Positions 43,095 to 53,781 of a DNA stretch of 64,000 nucleotides are shown in pieces. Position 1 is the first letter of the stretch. Each line of letters opens with the position of its first letter. The translations under genes and the position numbers were made by a program. The stretch comes from Azolla caroliniana (lineage: Eukaryota; Polypodiophyta), in the NCBI GenBank assembly GCA_043228905.1, contig JBHGNT010000009.1, positions 13,020,001 to 13,084,000 on the forward strand, given 5' to 3'. The notes beneath the pieces were generated by a model. The model saw only the letters and a list, made by a program, of their open reading frames with translations, made no database searches and was not told the DNA's origin.

Positions 43095-43599
43095 TGTTAC
43101 CTCGTACGAGATGTACGGAGAGTCAAGTGTGATGAGCGAGGGTCGAATGTTATCATAATGTTGTGTATGTGTAGGGGGCATAAATGTAATTGTGAGTCGA
43201 TACATATGTGAACACATGCACACGTGTGTGCATGTGGATGGATACGAGGAGGTATGAGTGAGTGTCCAGTATGAATGCTCGAGGGGGCTTACACCCCTTT
43301 GTATCTACCCCCTCTTGTACTATTTAACCCCCTTATGGGGAATGAATGAAAAATGAATCATTTCTCTCTATCTATCTCTCTTTTCATCTCTCTCTCTCTC
43401 TCTTCCCTCCCCTTAACGTTGAACCCCCTTGGGAGGGGGGTGGAGCCATTCTAGGCACCACCCCCTACCCCGCAATGCTTCTCAATGCACATGATCTCTC
43501 TCGCCATCAATCCCATACTCTCCATCATCATCATAACCACCATGTCTATCTTTATCATGATTATCATCGTCCTTAACCCTAGCCCTAAAACATACAACA
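43095..43599 (+). repeat. 3' LTR of N2 (505 bp)
   Basis: Same ends as the 5' LTR, with 40 extra bases (GGGAGGGGGGTGGAGCC region, about 43426-43468). Confidence 0.95.
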
Positions 43600-44668
43600 A
43601 TGAGTGCTAAGGTGATTATTAAGGCTCTTTTTAGTTTGGGTAGGGTTAGTGTTTAAAATTGGAGTATGTACATCAGTTTGTTGTGAATGTTTGGTTATTA
43701 GAGGCAATAAGTTGGAGTCATTAGTTGAACCTGGGACCTGTGGACAGACCTCTAGAGATGAGGGCATTAATGGAGGAGGGTTAATTGTTACTTGTTGAAT
43801 TTCCGAGGACATTTGTGGAGCCCGCCAAGAATTAGTAGGTGATGATATTACTTCTTTATTGGATTCAATGTTAGACATGGTAGTCGTGTCTTGTATCTTT
43901 TCATAACCATGATGTGGATGAGGATTAGATATCAGTTTATCTTCATCAAATATCACTCGTCGATTAAATATAAATCTTTTGAATTTTGGGTCATATAATC
44001 GATAACCCTTATAGCCATGAGGTTCACCATACCCAACAAATATTGTGTGAACTGCATGGTTATCTAATTTTGATCGAGTTTCTAAGGGTACGAATGCATA
44101 TGATGGACATCCAAAGATTTTTAGATTTTCATAATTTGGATTTTTCCCAAACCACAAGGAAAATGGAGTGGTCCTAATTGATCAACTATATGTTCTATTG
44201 AATATATAACAAGCGGTTGAAACAAACTCTTCCCAATATGTTTGGGGAAGGTTTGCAACGGGGAGCATGCAATGAGTGGCATCCATATACAACCGGTTTT
44301 GTCGTTCAGCCCTTTAATTGTGTTGGGGTGTATATGGGATAGTAAACCGTTGTTGAATCCCATGGTTTTGGCAATAAGTTTGGAAATTTTGGGACTTGGA
44401 ATTCTCCACCATTATCTGATTGGAGTACTTTAAGGGGTAAATTTTGTTGATTTCTTACAAGTTTATGGTAGGCTTTAAATTTCTCAAGGACTTGATCACT
44501 GCATTTTGTCTTGAGAAACGTGACCATTGTGAAACGAGTAAAGTCATCGATAAATGTTAAGAAACATACATTTCCAGATAGGGATAGGGTAGACAAAGGA
44601 CCACATATATCTGTATGTACTAGTTGGAGGGGTTTAGTGGTCGTTGTAGGATGGGATGGAAATGGCAA
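43600..44668 (-). pseudogene. Integrase of C2
   Basis: Minus strand: LVHTDICGPLST (first Asp), FIDDFTRF, LQSDNGGEF (second Asp) at 44668-44306. After a frame change comes HPNTIKGLND, where TPQQNG..ER is usual, so the catalytic Glu is doubtful. Then in 44157-43600: NLKIFGCPSYAFVPLETRSK, IFVGYGEPHGYKGYRLYDP and the variable linker. At 43600 N2 interrupts and the frame resumes at 40506. Confidence 0.85.
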
Positions 44669-44689
44669 GTTAGAGAGTTTTCCAAATAT

Positions 44690-45505
44690 TCACCCTTCGC
44701 ACAGGGATAGTTTCGATTTACTAGGAAGAGTAAAACCAATTGCTATATGTTGTCGGGCCATGTGAACCATTGTTTGATGGTTTAAGTGACCTAATCGATA
44801 GTGCCATAGTAAGGTCACATAGTTTGATGTGTTTGAATCATCTATGTGGTGTGCGTCTTCAGTAGGTACCACAGAGCGGCCTAAAAGGTAAAGACATGTT
44901 TGTCTTGGACAATTAACGACATAGCCTTGTCTAGAGGGTGTCTTATGACGAATGATACAATATTTGTGATAAAACTCGACAGATGTATTATCATTTGTGA
45001 GTTTATTGACAGATATCAAGTTTTTTGCTATGTTAGTTATATAATAAACTTCATTGATTTCAATGAAGTTCCCATCAGAAAGTTCAAGATGGGTAGTCCC
45101 ATGTCCAAGGGCATATTCAACACCATTGTTCCCAAATCTCACCGGGAAAGGATGTTCTAAGACCTTATAGTCTTTGGGCCATTCAACTCTTGAGGTGAGG
45201 TGACATGTGGCACTTGTATCAAGAATCCACATTGAAGTGGGAGAGATGTTAAATGAAGTGAGGGCCATGAAGGCAATGAAAGACTGTTCATTATCCTCAT
45301 CGGAATTTTGTTCATTATGACACATGCCATTATTTTGATCGTAGTCGTCATGTGATACATTGTAAGATTGGTCTTCTTTTAATATATGTTCTTTTCCCGT
45401 TGTTGTTAGAATTCCTATAATAATGTTTCGTTTCATGTCCACTCCTTTGACAATTTTTGCAGAAGGACCTAAGGAACCTAGATTTGTTATGATTTCTTGA
45501 ATCAT
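44690..45505 (-). pseudogene. Protease and pre-integrase region of C2
   Basis: Reads MWILDTSATCHLT, where WILDSGAS.H is normal in copia proteases; the catalytic Asp is kept. ITNIAKNLISVNKL follows, then WHYRLGHLNHQTM, the gag-pre-integrase motif, ending KLSLCEG. The integrase zinc motif beyond is partly lost. Confidence 0.85.
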
Positions 45506-46001
45506 TAAATTTAGAGGTCCGTGAATAAAATTTGGAGTTATTAGGTTGGTATGTTGATCTAGGTTTATTGTAAGGTTTTTTATTGTAATTTGGATGTTTG
45601 ATATAAAGTGCGTTGTGAGATGAGGAGGGTTGATTTATTACCCTACGAAGTATGTTTTCTTGTGAGATTGATGCCACTAATGTTGGGACACTAATGTTGG
45701 CTGATGTGGATTTTGTGCTTACAAATGGTTGCCATGATGGGGGTAGGGCGGCTAACAAGAGGGCGGATTGAACAGAACTTGGCAAACTAAGTCTTGAAAG
45801 GATCACATCATCAAGTCAAAGTCTCCAATTTTCAACAAATGTGTCAACATCATCATTTTCATTCATATTCATATTTATTAAAGTTTTTAAATTTGCAACT
45901 TGGGATGTAACGTCTGTATGGAGGTAATCAACCTCTAATCTATCCCATATTTGTTTGGGGGTAGTCAAGGTTCTCACACTTTGCTTAAGTGTGTCCTCCA
46001 T
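45348..46001 (-). pseudogene. gag of C2
   Basis: UBN2-type copia gag: EDTLKQSVRTLTTPKQIWDR and VANLKTLINMNMNENDDVD, a break at about 45815, then LPSSVQSALLLAALPPSW. A knuckle follows: CKNCQRSGHETKHYY, in which the last Cys of CX2CX4HX4C is Tyr. The N-terminal ~90 residues (46001-46330) are not in a clean frame. Confidence 0.82.
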
Positions 46002-46339
46002 ATGAAGGACAATTTCTAAGCGAGCATTAAATCACGATGCTTCCATGTTTGCACGTCAAGTGCATTTGTGGGGACCTTAATGTCGGGGCACACGTCGGTT
46101 CCATCAACGATATTTAACAAGTCATGTTGTTCTAATATAATTTCCATGGTCATACGCCATGGTTGATAGTTTTTATCATTCAATTTTTCAATGTGATAAG
46201 TGTGAGCCGATACCTAGGCGGCATTTGCCGGCACATTCGTTATCACTCCACCGTTTGACATGATCGAAAATCGTTTCTTTAATTCACACATTCGTTATTA
46301 ACACCGCGACACAATTCTTGGTGGGGTTGGACTCCTTCA

Positions 46340-46353
46340 CCGCTCTGATACCA
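46340..46353 (-). promoter_or_regulatory. Primer binding site of C2
   Basis: Minus strand TGGTATCAGAGCGG directly after the LTR; a perfect initiator tRNA-Met match. Confidence 0.92.
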
Positions 46354-46896
46354 TATAGGAAACAAGAAATAGAAAGAGAGGGAATTAGAATTAGAATTAG
46401 AATTTTTATCGTCCATAAAGAGGCCAATTTTGACCTATGGAACCAGAGTATACATGTGTTCTTGATATATGTTTCCTTCCTAAGAAGGGGTATTCATATG
46501 TTGAAGCACAAAGTCTCTATGTGTTAATAATGCATACACATATGAGCTCAACCTTCTAGGTGGTGTCTTAAGTATGGCTCTTAAGTTATCACTCCCTCTT
46601 AGTATGTCAACATATCTTGAACGAATTGCACTATATGTCGAGCATGTGAAGAGCAAGTGACATTCATCCTCTACCATGCCTTCATTGCCTACTTTACATG
46701 TCTTCAAATTTGTTACATTTATTAAATGAATGTTTTGTGTCTCTCTCTCTACAACCAACCGATCACACAGAGAGGAAATGTGGTAGTTATAGGTGCACCC
46801 TATTTTTGGGGTGCACCTTTTCATATCATATAGCTTTTCGTCTTATTATTTATTTTTTCTATTTACTTATTCTAAACTAATTAGTTTATTACAACA
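46354..46896 (-). repeat. 5' LTR of C2, interrupted by a LINE fragment
   Basis: Bases 46354-46383 and 46718-46896 match the 3' LTR. The 334 bp between replace about 20 LTR bases. The right end is TTATTACAACA. Confidence 0.9.
46384..46717 (-). mobile_element. 5'-truncated LINE fragment
   Basis: The minus strand encodes EDECHLLFTCSTYSAIRSRY and ILRGSDNLRAILK, like the cysteine/histidine segment after RT in non-LTR retrotransposons (zf-RVT region). The coding part ends near 46480. The 3' end is a short repeat of ATTCTA units, a tail type seen in some LINEs. Only about 80 codons remain. Confidence 0.6.
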
Positions 46897-47260
46897 TGCC
46901 GCTTTCTCCATTTAACTGATCATTTTCCAATCTTTCCTACAATAACTTCATTTCTTGTTTGGACTCTAACCAATTGTTGGAGATTTTGTACGCCACCTTC
47001 CAGATGCTCTTGATCCGTTCCGTCATGTCCTTTGCCGCTCTTCGTACTATGGAGAATTCCTTGTGCATTTCGGCTAGTGCCATATTGACTGCCGACGTCT
47101 GCATATCCCCATATTTAGATCGTCCTGGCTTCTTCGCCTTTAGCTTCAGTCGTAATGCTTTCTTAACTAGCTCTCTATCGGCATATTCTACTACTAGCCG
47201 GGAAGCTACCAACGTATTCTGAAATCCAAGACACTCTACTAGCTCGTTGTCGAATACTAG
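46897..47260 (-). pseudogene. Third ORF of T3, middle part
   Basis: Minus strand 47212-46937: NMALAEMHKEFSIVRRAAKD and KSIWKVAYKISNNWLESKQE. This aligns with T2 LNTALVEVHRELAKVS...AKEM....WKKVK with the same spacing, which identifies T3 as a Tat-like element. It is cut at 46896 by C2 and at 47260 by C3. Confidence 0.75.
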
Positions 47261-47560
47261 TGTATAATGCCCATATTCACACTCTCTCTGGAAAGACTAG
47301 GTTTAGGACAATTTTGTAAATATGTCAAAGGGTAGTTACCCTAGCCTAGTTAGTATATAACTGGCTTTGTAACCTAGTTCAAGTAAGGTTGATAGTGCCA
47401 TTCTTCTATTGTAACTTTTGGAATAAGAATGTTACATTGTGTGCCTCCTTGTCACTTTTTCTCCCACTTTGTCTCCTTGATCTTGATTTGACTTGTTAAA
47501 TTGGTGATCTTCTCCGCATAGATGTTCTTGTTTTCGCATTGACGGTCTCAGCCTCCAACA
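47261..47560 (+). repeat. 5' LTR of copia C3 (300 bp)
   Basis: TGTATAATGCCC to GCCTCCAACA; TATA-like AGTATATAACTGG at about 47340. A PBS follows after two bases. Confidence 0.85.
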
Positions 47561-47562
47561 TC

Positions 47563-47574
47563 TGGTATCAGAGT
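47563..47574 (+). promoter_or_regulatory. Primer binding site of C3
   Basis: TGGTATCAGAGT, one change from the tRNA-Met site. Confidence 0.88.
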
Positions 47575-48443
47575 GAAGGTTCTTCAACTCGCTACCGAAC
47601 ATCATCTATCCTCAACATCATCCTTGCCCCTGTCTTCAAAATCATCAATAGAAGAGAAGAAAGACACTAGTTGGTTTGCAGTCCACCGAACTTGATCACC
47701 TCTCAAGTGGGCTAGTCGGCCATACCTTGTTACTGTGATCATAGCCACTCAAAGTGAAACCTACTTTAAACAAGTCTCATTCATGCCTCATCAGGTTGAG
47801 GAACATCCGGACATGCCAGTCGACGCTGCCCACTTAATTGTTGTAACCAATTGAAGGAGAATAGGCTTCAAATCTGACATTATTTGTACTCCATCTAATT
47901 AGAAGAGATTCTGGAAGACCAGTCAACTCTGTCCCTCCCTCTATTGTAGCCACTCAAAGCAAGATTGTCACTGAAAATGGCACACTAACATTGTGATTGG
48001 TCTAATCCGTGCCTAACTCGGCCAAACATGTTAATAATTAGGTAATTAATTACAGGTTAATTAGTACCTAATTATATGATTAAGCTAAGTGGAAGATTAA
48101 GTGATGTGTGTGTATCTATCTGAGAGGAAGAGAGAGAGGAAGTTAGCACTATTGAACAACGAGACAAGATGGGGGATGAGTAACTATATTAAAAAGCATC
48201 ATCAAATACAAAAATACCCACAATGAGGTATATAAACATCTCATGTGCAAAGGTGCTCATGTGTGAGTAGAATATAGGTACAAAGGTGTACTTGGGAGTG
48301 GAGGATCTAGAATATCCCACTTAAGTACAAGGTCCTATTTAAGGCATTATAGTCAACACTTCTAACTTAGATTATATCTAAGTAACTACGAAGTTATGTG
48401 GTTGACTAACTAACTAACGCTAGTTGAGCTTGATCTCTCAACA
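47575..48443. other. C3 leader and an LTR-like remnant
   Basis: 47575-48000 is C3 leader without a clear gag frame. About 48090-48443 has GA-rich tracts and ends GATCTCTCAACA, similar in style to the C1 LTR (TGTTGAG... on the minus strand), so it may be a minus-strand copia LTR. No gene seen. Confidence 0.4.
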
Positions 48444-49651
48444 CGCTATCGAGGAAATCCTCGCGTGTTTGTGAAATGAAGTGGGACCATCGGGGTCCTA
48501 GATCAGAACGGTTCGATGTTTTACTAGTGTCAACGAGAAAGTTTTGAAGATAGATAGAGAGGGTATTTAAGATAGATAGAGAGACAGAGATTCCAATTCT
48601 GAGACAGATTGAGAGAGATATTGAACCCTTGATTTCAACTTTGAGAGACAAGATACATCACCAATTGGATAACTAGATTTTTTATTATTATTTTCTTGAT
48701 TAGTACATAACTCTCTTGATCAATTCATTGATTGATTGATGCCCCTTTTCCTTTTCCTCCGCTCTATTATAGATGCCCCCATGCATATGATGCATGTGAG
48801 GGTGCAAGAAATGCATACAATGTATGTAATGCATGAGATGCATGCGATGTATGTTTGTCATTTGGCGCTCATGCATTACATGTGATGCACGATAGCCATG
48901 TCACTCATGCAAGCTCTCATGTATGAGAATTTACATATGAAAAAGTATAATGATGAAAATACAACTTTTAAAGAAATGTGGGGGAGTCGGTTGAAAAGAC
49001 GAAACGAGAGTTGGTTGGCTGAAATAGGCCGAAAAGCCGAAACGAGAGTCGGTTGGCTGAAATCGGTTAGAAAAGCCGAAACGAGAGTCGGTTGGTCGAA
49101 GTCGATTAGAAAGCCGAAACAAGAGTCAGTTGGCCGAAATGGGATTCGGCCAAATAGAAGTTCAAACGAATATACACATAGTCATATATATATGTGAGGT
49201 AAGTTAATATATATAGAGAAAGAAAGAAAGAAAGATATATTAATGTCATCTAATGCTAAAGTTGGCCCATGAGACAAATGGTTTACAACAAAAAATGGGA
49301 TATTTACCCATTCAAGCATCATGTATATGTGTGATACCTTGTGAGAAGAAACATTGAGAGAAGTGCGAAAGTGAACCCTTCTCAGTTTTCTCCTTTTGAC
49401 GTGATTTTCTCACTATTGCCGAAAGTGCACGTCCTCCAAAGTGCACGTCCTCTGGTACGTGTCAAGAAGAGAGTGAGATTTCGGTTACAGTGATCAATCT
49501 AATTCCTCTACGTCCTCGTTGACCTCACTCACGTTTGAGGCTTCCGCCCTACTATCTTCATTGTTGAGGTCATCCAGGTTAGGACCCTCTTCTTGTCTTT
49601 TCTTGAAGATCTTTACTCTTTTTCCTGCAATGGGTATGACTGGTACGGGCA
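48444..49651 (-). mobile_element. P1: 3' end of a P2-like gypsy element
   Basis: TATCGAGGAAATCCTCGCG at 48444 matches the start of the P2 LTR (TGTCGAGGTATTCCTCGCGG), and GTGGGACCATCGGGGTC matches GCGGGACCGCGGGGGTC. At the other end (49651-49490, minus) PIAGKRVKIFKKRQEEGPN matches the P2 pol C-terminus PVAGKRIKAFKKRHDDEPN. Only the LTR region and the pol end remain; G2 follows at about 49652. Confidence 0.65.
48986..49155. repeat. Minisatellite of about 39-bp units
   Basis: About four imperfect copies of AAAGCCGAAACGAGAGTCGG TTGG-type units with variable spacers, inside the P1 LTR region. Just upstream (48780-48890) is a cluster of ATGCAT words. Confidence 0.85.
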
Positions 49652-50096
49652 TGACCATATAATATCCCGTGGTGAGAATTTACCGTAGTATTCTATACAC
49701 GTGGATAAGTGTGAGGGTTAAACTAGAGTGTAAAGAAGGGGATGATTACTTTTAATCCTGGGGATTGAGACAACCCATTAGGCCAATTGTGAACTTGCGT
49801 GGGGGCCTCGGGTGTCGCTATAAATAAGAGGCCTAGCTACCCTCATTTGAGCATCTTGTTGATTACGTCGAGACTCTGTCTTGTGGTGGGTCAACTCTTG
49901 TAGCGAGTGCGCCAGCACCAGGTACGACTCGACACCACGGCGGTGGTATGGGACGCCGATCGAGGCTCAAGTCTGTCTCGGTCCCTTCGCTCGGGGTGGT
50001 CGGGTGGATCAACACCGTTCTTTCTCTCTCTCCTTTCTATCTATCTATCTATATTCTATCCTTATCTAATGCTTACATTAGTACATGTCTCTAACA
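49652..50096 (+). repeat. 5' LTR of G2 (left end approximate)
   Basis: Ends GTCTCTAACA. TATA-like GCTATAAATAAGAGG at about 49818. A CTAT microsatellite lies at 50037-50053. Confidence 0.65.
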
Positions 50097-50098
50097 GT

Positions 50099-50110
50099 TG
50101 GTATCAGAGC
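50099..50110 (+). promoter_or_regulatory. Primer binding site of G2
   Basis: TGGTATCAGAGC, a perfect match. Confidence 0.93.
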
Positions 50111-51790
50111 CTATGTTCTAATGTTTCTTTTGTTGGTTTTGTCTTCTTGATGCATGGCGATCAATCAACGTGCAGTCGACCTTGTTCCAAACAACAATCA
50201 ACAAAGGAACTTCGGTAATCTTTCTTGTTTTTTTCTATTCTTTCTTCTCCCAATTTAATCATGTGTATGGTTAATATGTAATTTTTTTCATAGATTCAAT
50301 GATGTTGTAGTGGTAATTAATTGGTTATATAAAACGTTTACATATGTGCACGAGGTCAATACCTCATTTGACATATAAATAATATGTGATTAGTGTTGTA
50401 TGCGTATGAGGTTAATACCTCAATTGTGTATTACGTTCACGTACATATGTTACATATGCATATGAGGTCAATACCTCGATTTTGTTGTAAATGATATGTG
50501 TTTGGTCTCGTATGCGTAAGATGTCAATACCTCAATTGCGTATCACGATGAACCCTTATTTTTGGATGTTTCATGTGCGTAGAGGGTATATGCCTTGATC
50601 ATGTATCTCGATTACATCATTTTTGGCTATTTGATATAACGATTTGTTTAATATACGCATATGTGGTCACGTGTATACATATTTGATTGTATATATGTGA
50701 TAATATACATATGTGTATATAAGTTATTACGTGATTTTAATATCGAATGTTTTCCTTTACGAGGAAAGGATCTTGGTGGCCGTCCTCACATTTTTGTGAG
50801 AGTGGTGTTATCACCATCCCTTTTTTCAACAATTTTTTATTGTTGACATTCCCATTGGTGACTTCGATTTTATTACGTAAAGAAATGCCTATAGCCACAT
50901 TGATGTTGAGAACGTAGGGCTTGCTTGACCCACTTCATGTGAGGTTGCTCCTATGACACACACATCCAACATCCCTCCCTCGTTACATGGATATGATGCC
51001 ACCATGAGATCATTCTTACGAGAGGCATTCGTAATGACATAACCATGTGATGGGACACGTGGGCCTACTACGAAAAGAGGGCTCATTTGGCTTGACCATT
51101 AGGTTGCACTTTGGCGTATGCCATCGTAATTACGAGACTTGAGGTTAGGTAACGTACCAACATAATTTGTAGTAATTACGAGACTTGAGGTTAGGTAACG
51201 TACCAACATAATTTGCCCATATATGTTTCTTTTATAAAAACATATATGGGCAAATGCCTTGCATATCTCTTGTATGCATGAAACATTAAACATTCAAAAA
51301 GAGCAACCTAATTGGTTAGCTCAAGTGTTTAATGCATTTGTTCTCGAGGTCTCGAGTTCAAATATGATCAAGACCATACAACATCGTTGATACATATGAC
51401 TATAACACATGTTAGACTTGAGGTCTAAGTGCACTTCGGGGTCCTCGTAATAGGACTTAAAGAGCCGAAACCACATATGTGGGCAATAAACATAGTTTAT
51501 TGTTAACATTTTTTTCGTGTATAAACTATTCATGACGAGAACATACATGGTTGAGCCTTGGGGAGCCGCCACGAAAAAAATTGATATAAAGATCAAGGAA
51601 AGAAATTTATTTGTCACCCCCATGGTTTTTAAAACACCTTTGTGTTACCATAGTAACCTGATCTTGAACCTCATCTCATATGTCTAGAGGGGTATTGACG
51701 TGAGATCATGATATCGATTAATGTTTGCCCATGATATGTTTACATCATGACATGATGTTATGACTATTTGTCTGACCTTATCCTATTTCT
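50111..51790 (+). other. Leader of G2, non-coding
   Basis: Contains repeated words of the type GCATATGAGGTCAATACCTC (50350-50600), a 55-bp direct repeat (about 51130-51185 and 51172-51220 overlapping TAATTACGAGACTTGAGG), and the stretch shared with G1 (51540-51710). No gene. Confidence 0.65.
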
Positions 51791-52790
51791 TTGCCAGAAA
51801 AAACCATTCAATGGCTCAAAATAACGACCTGATGTCATTCGCTCAAGCGGAAGGAACTCAAGGAAATCCTCCTGGACAAATGTCCATTGAGATGTGTTTT
51901 TCGCAAATAACCCAATACCTTAGTTTCACCGCTCAACAGATGACCGAACTTTGGCAATCTCAAAGTGCCCTCGAGGCACATGTCATTAGTTTACAACGTG
52001 AGACTAATAGACCTGATGAGCGATAGGGTGAACCATCGTTTGTCGTTAAGCCATTTACGGGAGACAAAAAGGAAAGAACCGAAGAAGCAATCTACACGTG
52101 GTTGGGCCGATGGGAGTCTCATTTTGAGCTCTATCCCACGCCAGATAGTACGAAGATTGCATATGTCAGCCGAGAACTAGGGGGTAAGGCTGCCGCCTGG
52201 TGGCATGGGCTCCGTACTTTGGGGAAATTGCCCGATACCTGGACAAATTTTCTCACAGTTTTCAAGGGCCAAATTCTGAAACCTCCCTCTGAAACCGAGG
52301 CAACACAAGCTTTAATGAACCTCTCTAGTAGGAAGTTTTCCTCGCTAGAAGACTGTGTCCACCATGCTAGAACCCAAATCCAAAAATTGGGTCCAAAAAT
52401 TGGTTAATTGCTTGTTTTGTCAATGGCATCCCCAATTTGGACTATCACTAGATAGTGCACGATAAGGATCCAAAATCCTTCGAAGAGGCCATTGAAATAG
52501 TTCTTCGCTATCAACGCACTTTGAAGAAGAACCACAACAAACCCAACAAAGCGCCCGAGACTAAGCAATCCCAATTCGCTGGGAAACGCAAGACACCCAA
52601 CGAATTCATGGATCGCGATTGTAAGCGACAACATCCTTTGTGCGTATTGTGAAAAAACAAGGGTCATACCAAAGAGCAATGTCGAAAGCTCCAACGAAAA
52701 GAGCACAACAGCAAAGCTAAAGCTGTAGACAATAAAGGTCAGATTCCTAATGTCCTTCAGGTCTATACACATCATTTAAGTAATTGTTAA
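51791..52790 (+). pseudogene. gag of G2
   Basis: Starts near MAQNNDLMSFAQAEGTQGN. Then VVKPFTGDKKERTEEAIYTW, GGKAAAWWHGLRTLGKLPD and SLEDCVHHARTQIQKLG. A stop at 52022 and a frame loss after 52405 break it. The following part (52455-52700) is basic, with FEEAIEIVLRYQRTLKKNHN matching G1. A degraded knuckle reads LCVL*KNKGHTKEQCRK (52640-52690); its second Cys is a stop. Confidence 0.8.
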
Positions 52791-53158
52791 TGTTCTTTCC
52801 TTCACTATGTATTGGGTCCTAATGATTTACTACGTGCAAACGGGTATATCAATGGTTCTCCCGTACAATTTTTGTTTGATCGGGAAGCTCACACAACTTT
52901 GTGAATGATCGTTTGGTTCAGATATGGGGAATCCAACCTACCGTAAGTGATCACACCTATACGATGCACTTGGTTGATGGAAGAGTACAATACATCAACG
53001 GGGTGATTCATTCATTGAGAATTTATATTAATACTTATATACAGGAAGTAGACTTCCATGTAATGAATCTTTGTACCACTGATGTAATATTGGGTTATCC
53101 CTGGTTCTATAATAAAAGTCTTCTTTATCTATTGATTGGGTTCATCATTCAATAACAT
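52791..53158 (+). pseudogene. Protease of G2
   Basis: NGSPVQFLFDREAHTT at about 52852-52900 replaces the expected DSGATH loop: Asp remains, Ser-Gly is Arg-Glu. A one-base shift follows. Then VNDRLVQIWGI, VDFHVMNLCTTDVILGYPWF, the usual DVILG..W motif of gypsy proteases. Confidence 0.78.
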
Positions 53159-53241
53159 TTGTACTGAACGATTGTACTCATTTTATTCAATTTGTAAAAA
53201 AACAATCCCTCTCGATTGTTTCCTCTCCATCAATATCCGAG

Positions 53242-53555
53242 TTGTCTTGTTCTACTCTATTTTATTGTGTACTTGATCCAGACATTCACGTTTACAATAT
53301 TGATAATGTCTCGGTTCAATTAACATATTTTAAACAACAACTTGATGAAATCTTAAATGATTTTCGTGATGTTTTTCCGAGTGAACTACCAGATGGGTTA
53401 CCTCCTAAACGTAATATAGACCATCATATAGATATTGTACCTGGCGTTGCACCAATAAGTATACTTCCTTATCGCTTAAGTCGATCCGAAGAGGATGAGG
53501 TATCTAAGCAACACAAGGACTATTTACGAATGGGTTATATACGTTGTCGTGAAGA
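53242..53555 (+). pseudogene. RT start of G2, truncated
   Basis: LPPKRNIDHHIDIVPGVA, LPYRLSRSEEDEVSKQ and LRMGYIR open a gypsy RT, as in G1. After MGYIR the similarity stops near 53555; the catalytic box is not present. Confidence 0.85.
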
Positions 53556-53781
53556 TTTTCGGCAATGGTGTAAAAATCGCATAAAACATACGAATTCGAG
53601 TATAAATAACACAAAACAATAATAATGAAGATACTAATTTGAAATAATTTTAATATCTTGGTACAAAAAGATGGAGGTCTTGAAGAGCTTTCGAATGCAC
53701 TTCACTACATAAGAAACAGACATCTAAGTGTCAAGTTATGTGGGTATGAAGTTTTGCAAAAGAAAAAGAGAAAAATAAAAC
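53556..53781. other. Short AT-rich spacer
   Basis: No gene or repeat recognised. Confidence 0.5.

Larger units (their letters stand above)
40507..43599 (+). mobile_element. N2: non-autonomous LTR element in C2
   Basis: LTRs 40507-40971 and 43095-43599, PBS after the first, conserved block before the second, no gag or pol. The target duplication ATGAG (40502-40506 and 43600-43604) is perfect. The LTRs are almost identical apart from a 40-bp gap, so insertion is recent relative to the other elements. The 2.1-kb interior is related to N1. Confidence 0.93.
38950..46896 (-). mobile_element. C2: Ty1/copia element with nested N2 and a LINE fragment
   Basis: Order on the minus strand: 5' LTR (46354-46896), tRNA-Met PBS, gag, protease, integrase, RT, RNase H, 3' LTR (38950-39172). 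LTR ends are TGTTGTAATAAAC and GTTTCCTATA on the minus strand. N2 interrupts between integrase and RT. An internal deletion removes the RT catalytic centre. No clean target duplication is visible (GGTCG versus TGCCG). Confidence 0.88.
49652..53555 (+). mobile_element. G2: Ty3/gypsy element, sister of G1, truncated in RT
   Basis: LTR, perfect tRNA-Met PBS, leader, gag, protease and the first part of RT, then a break at about 53555. Leader and gag align with G1. Both copies lack RNase H, integrase and a second LTR. Confidence 0.8.

Noticed and set aside
50350-50600. ATGAGGTCAATACCTC repeats in the G2 leader as an RNA gene
   Set aside because: Imperfect repeats of a non-coding leader; no tRNA or snRNA consensus found.
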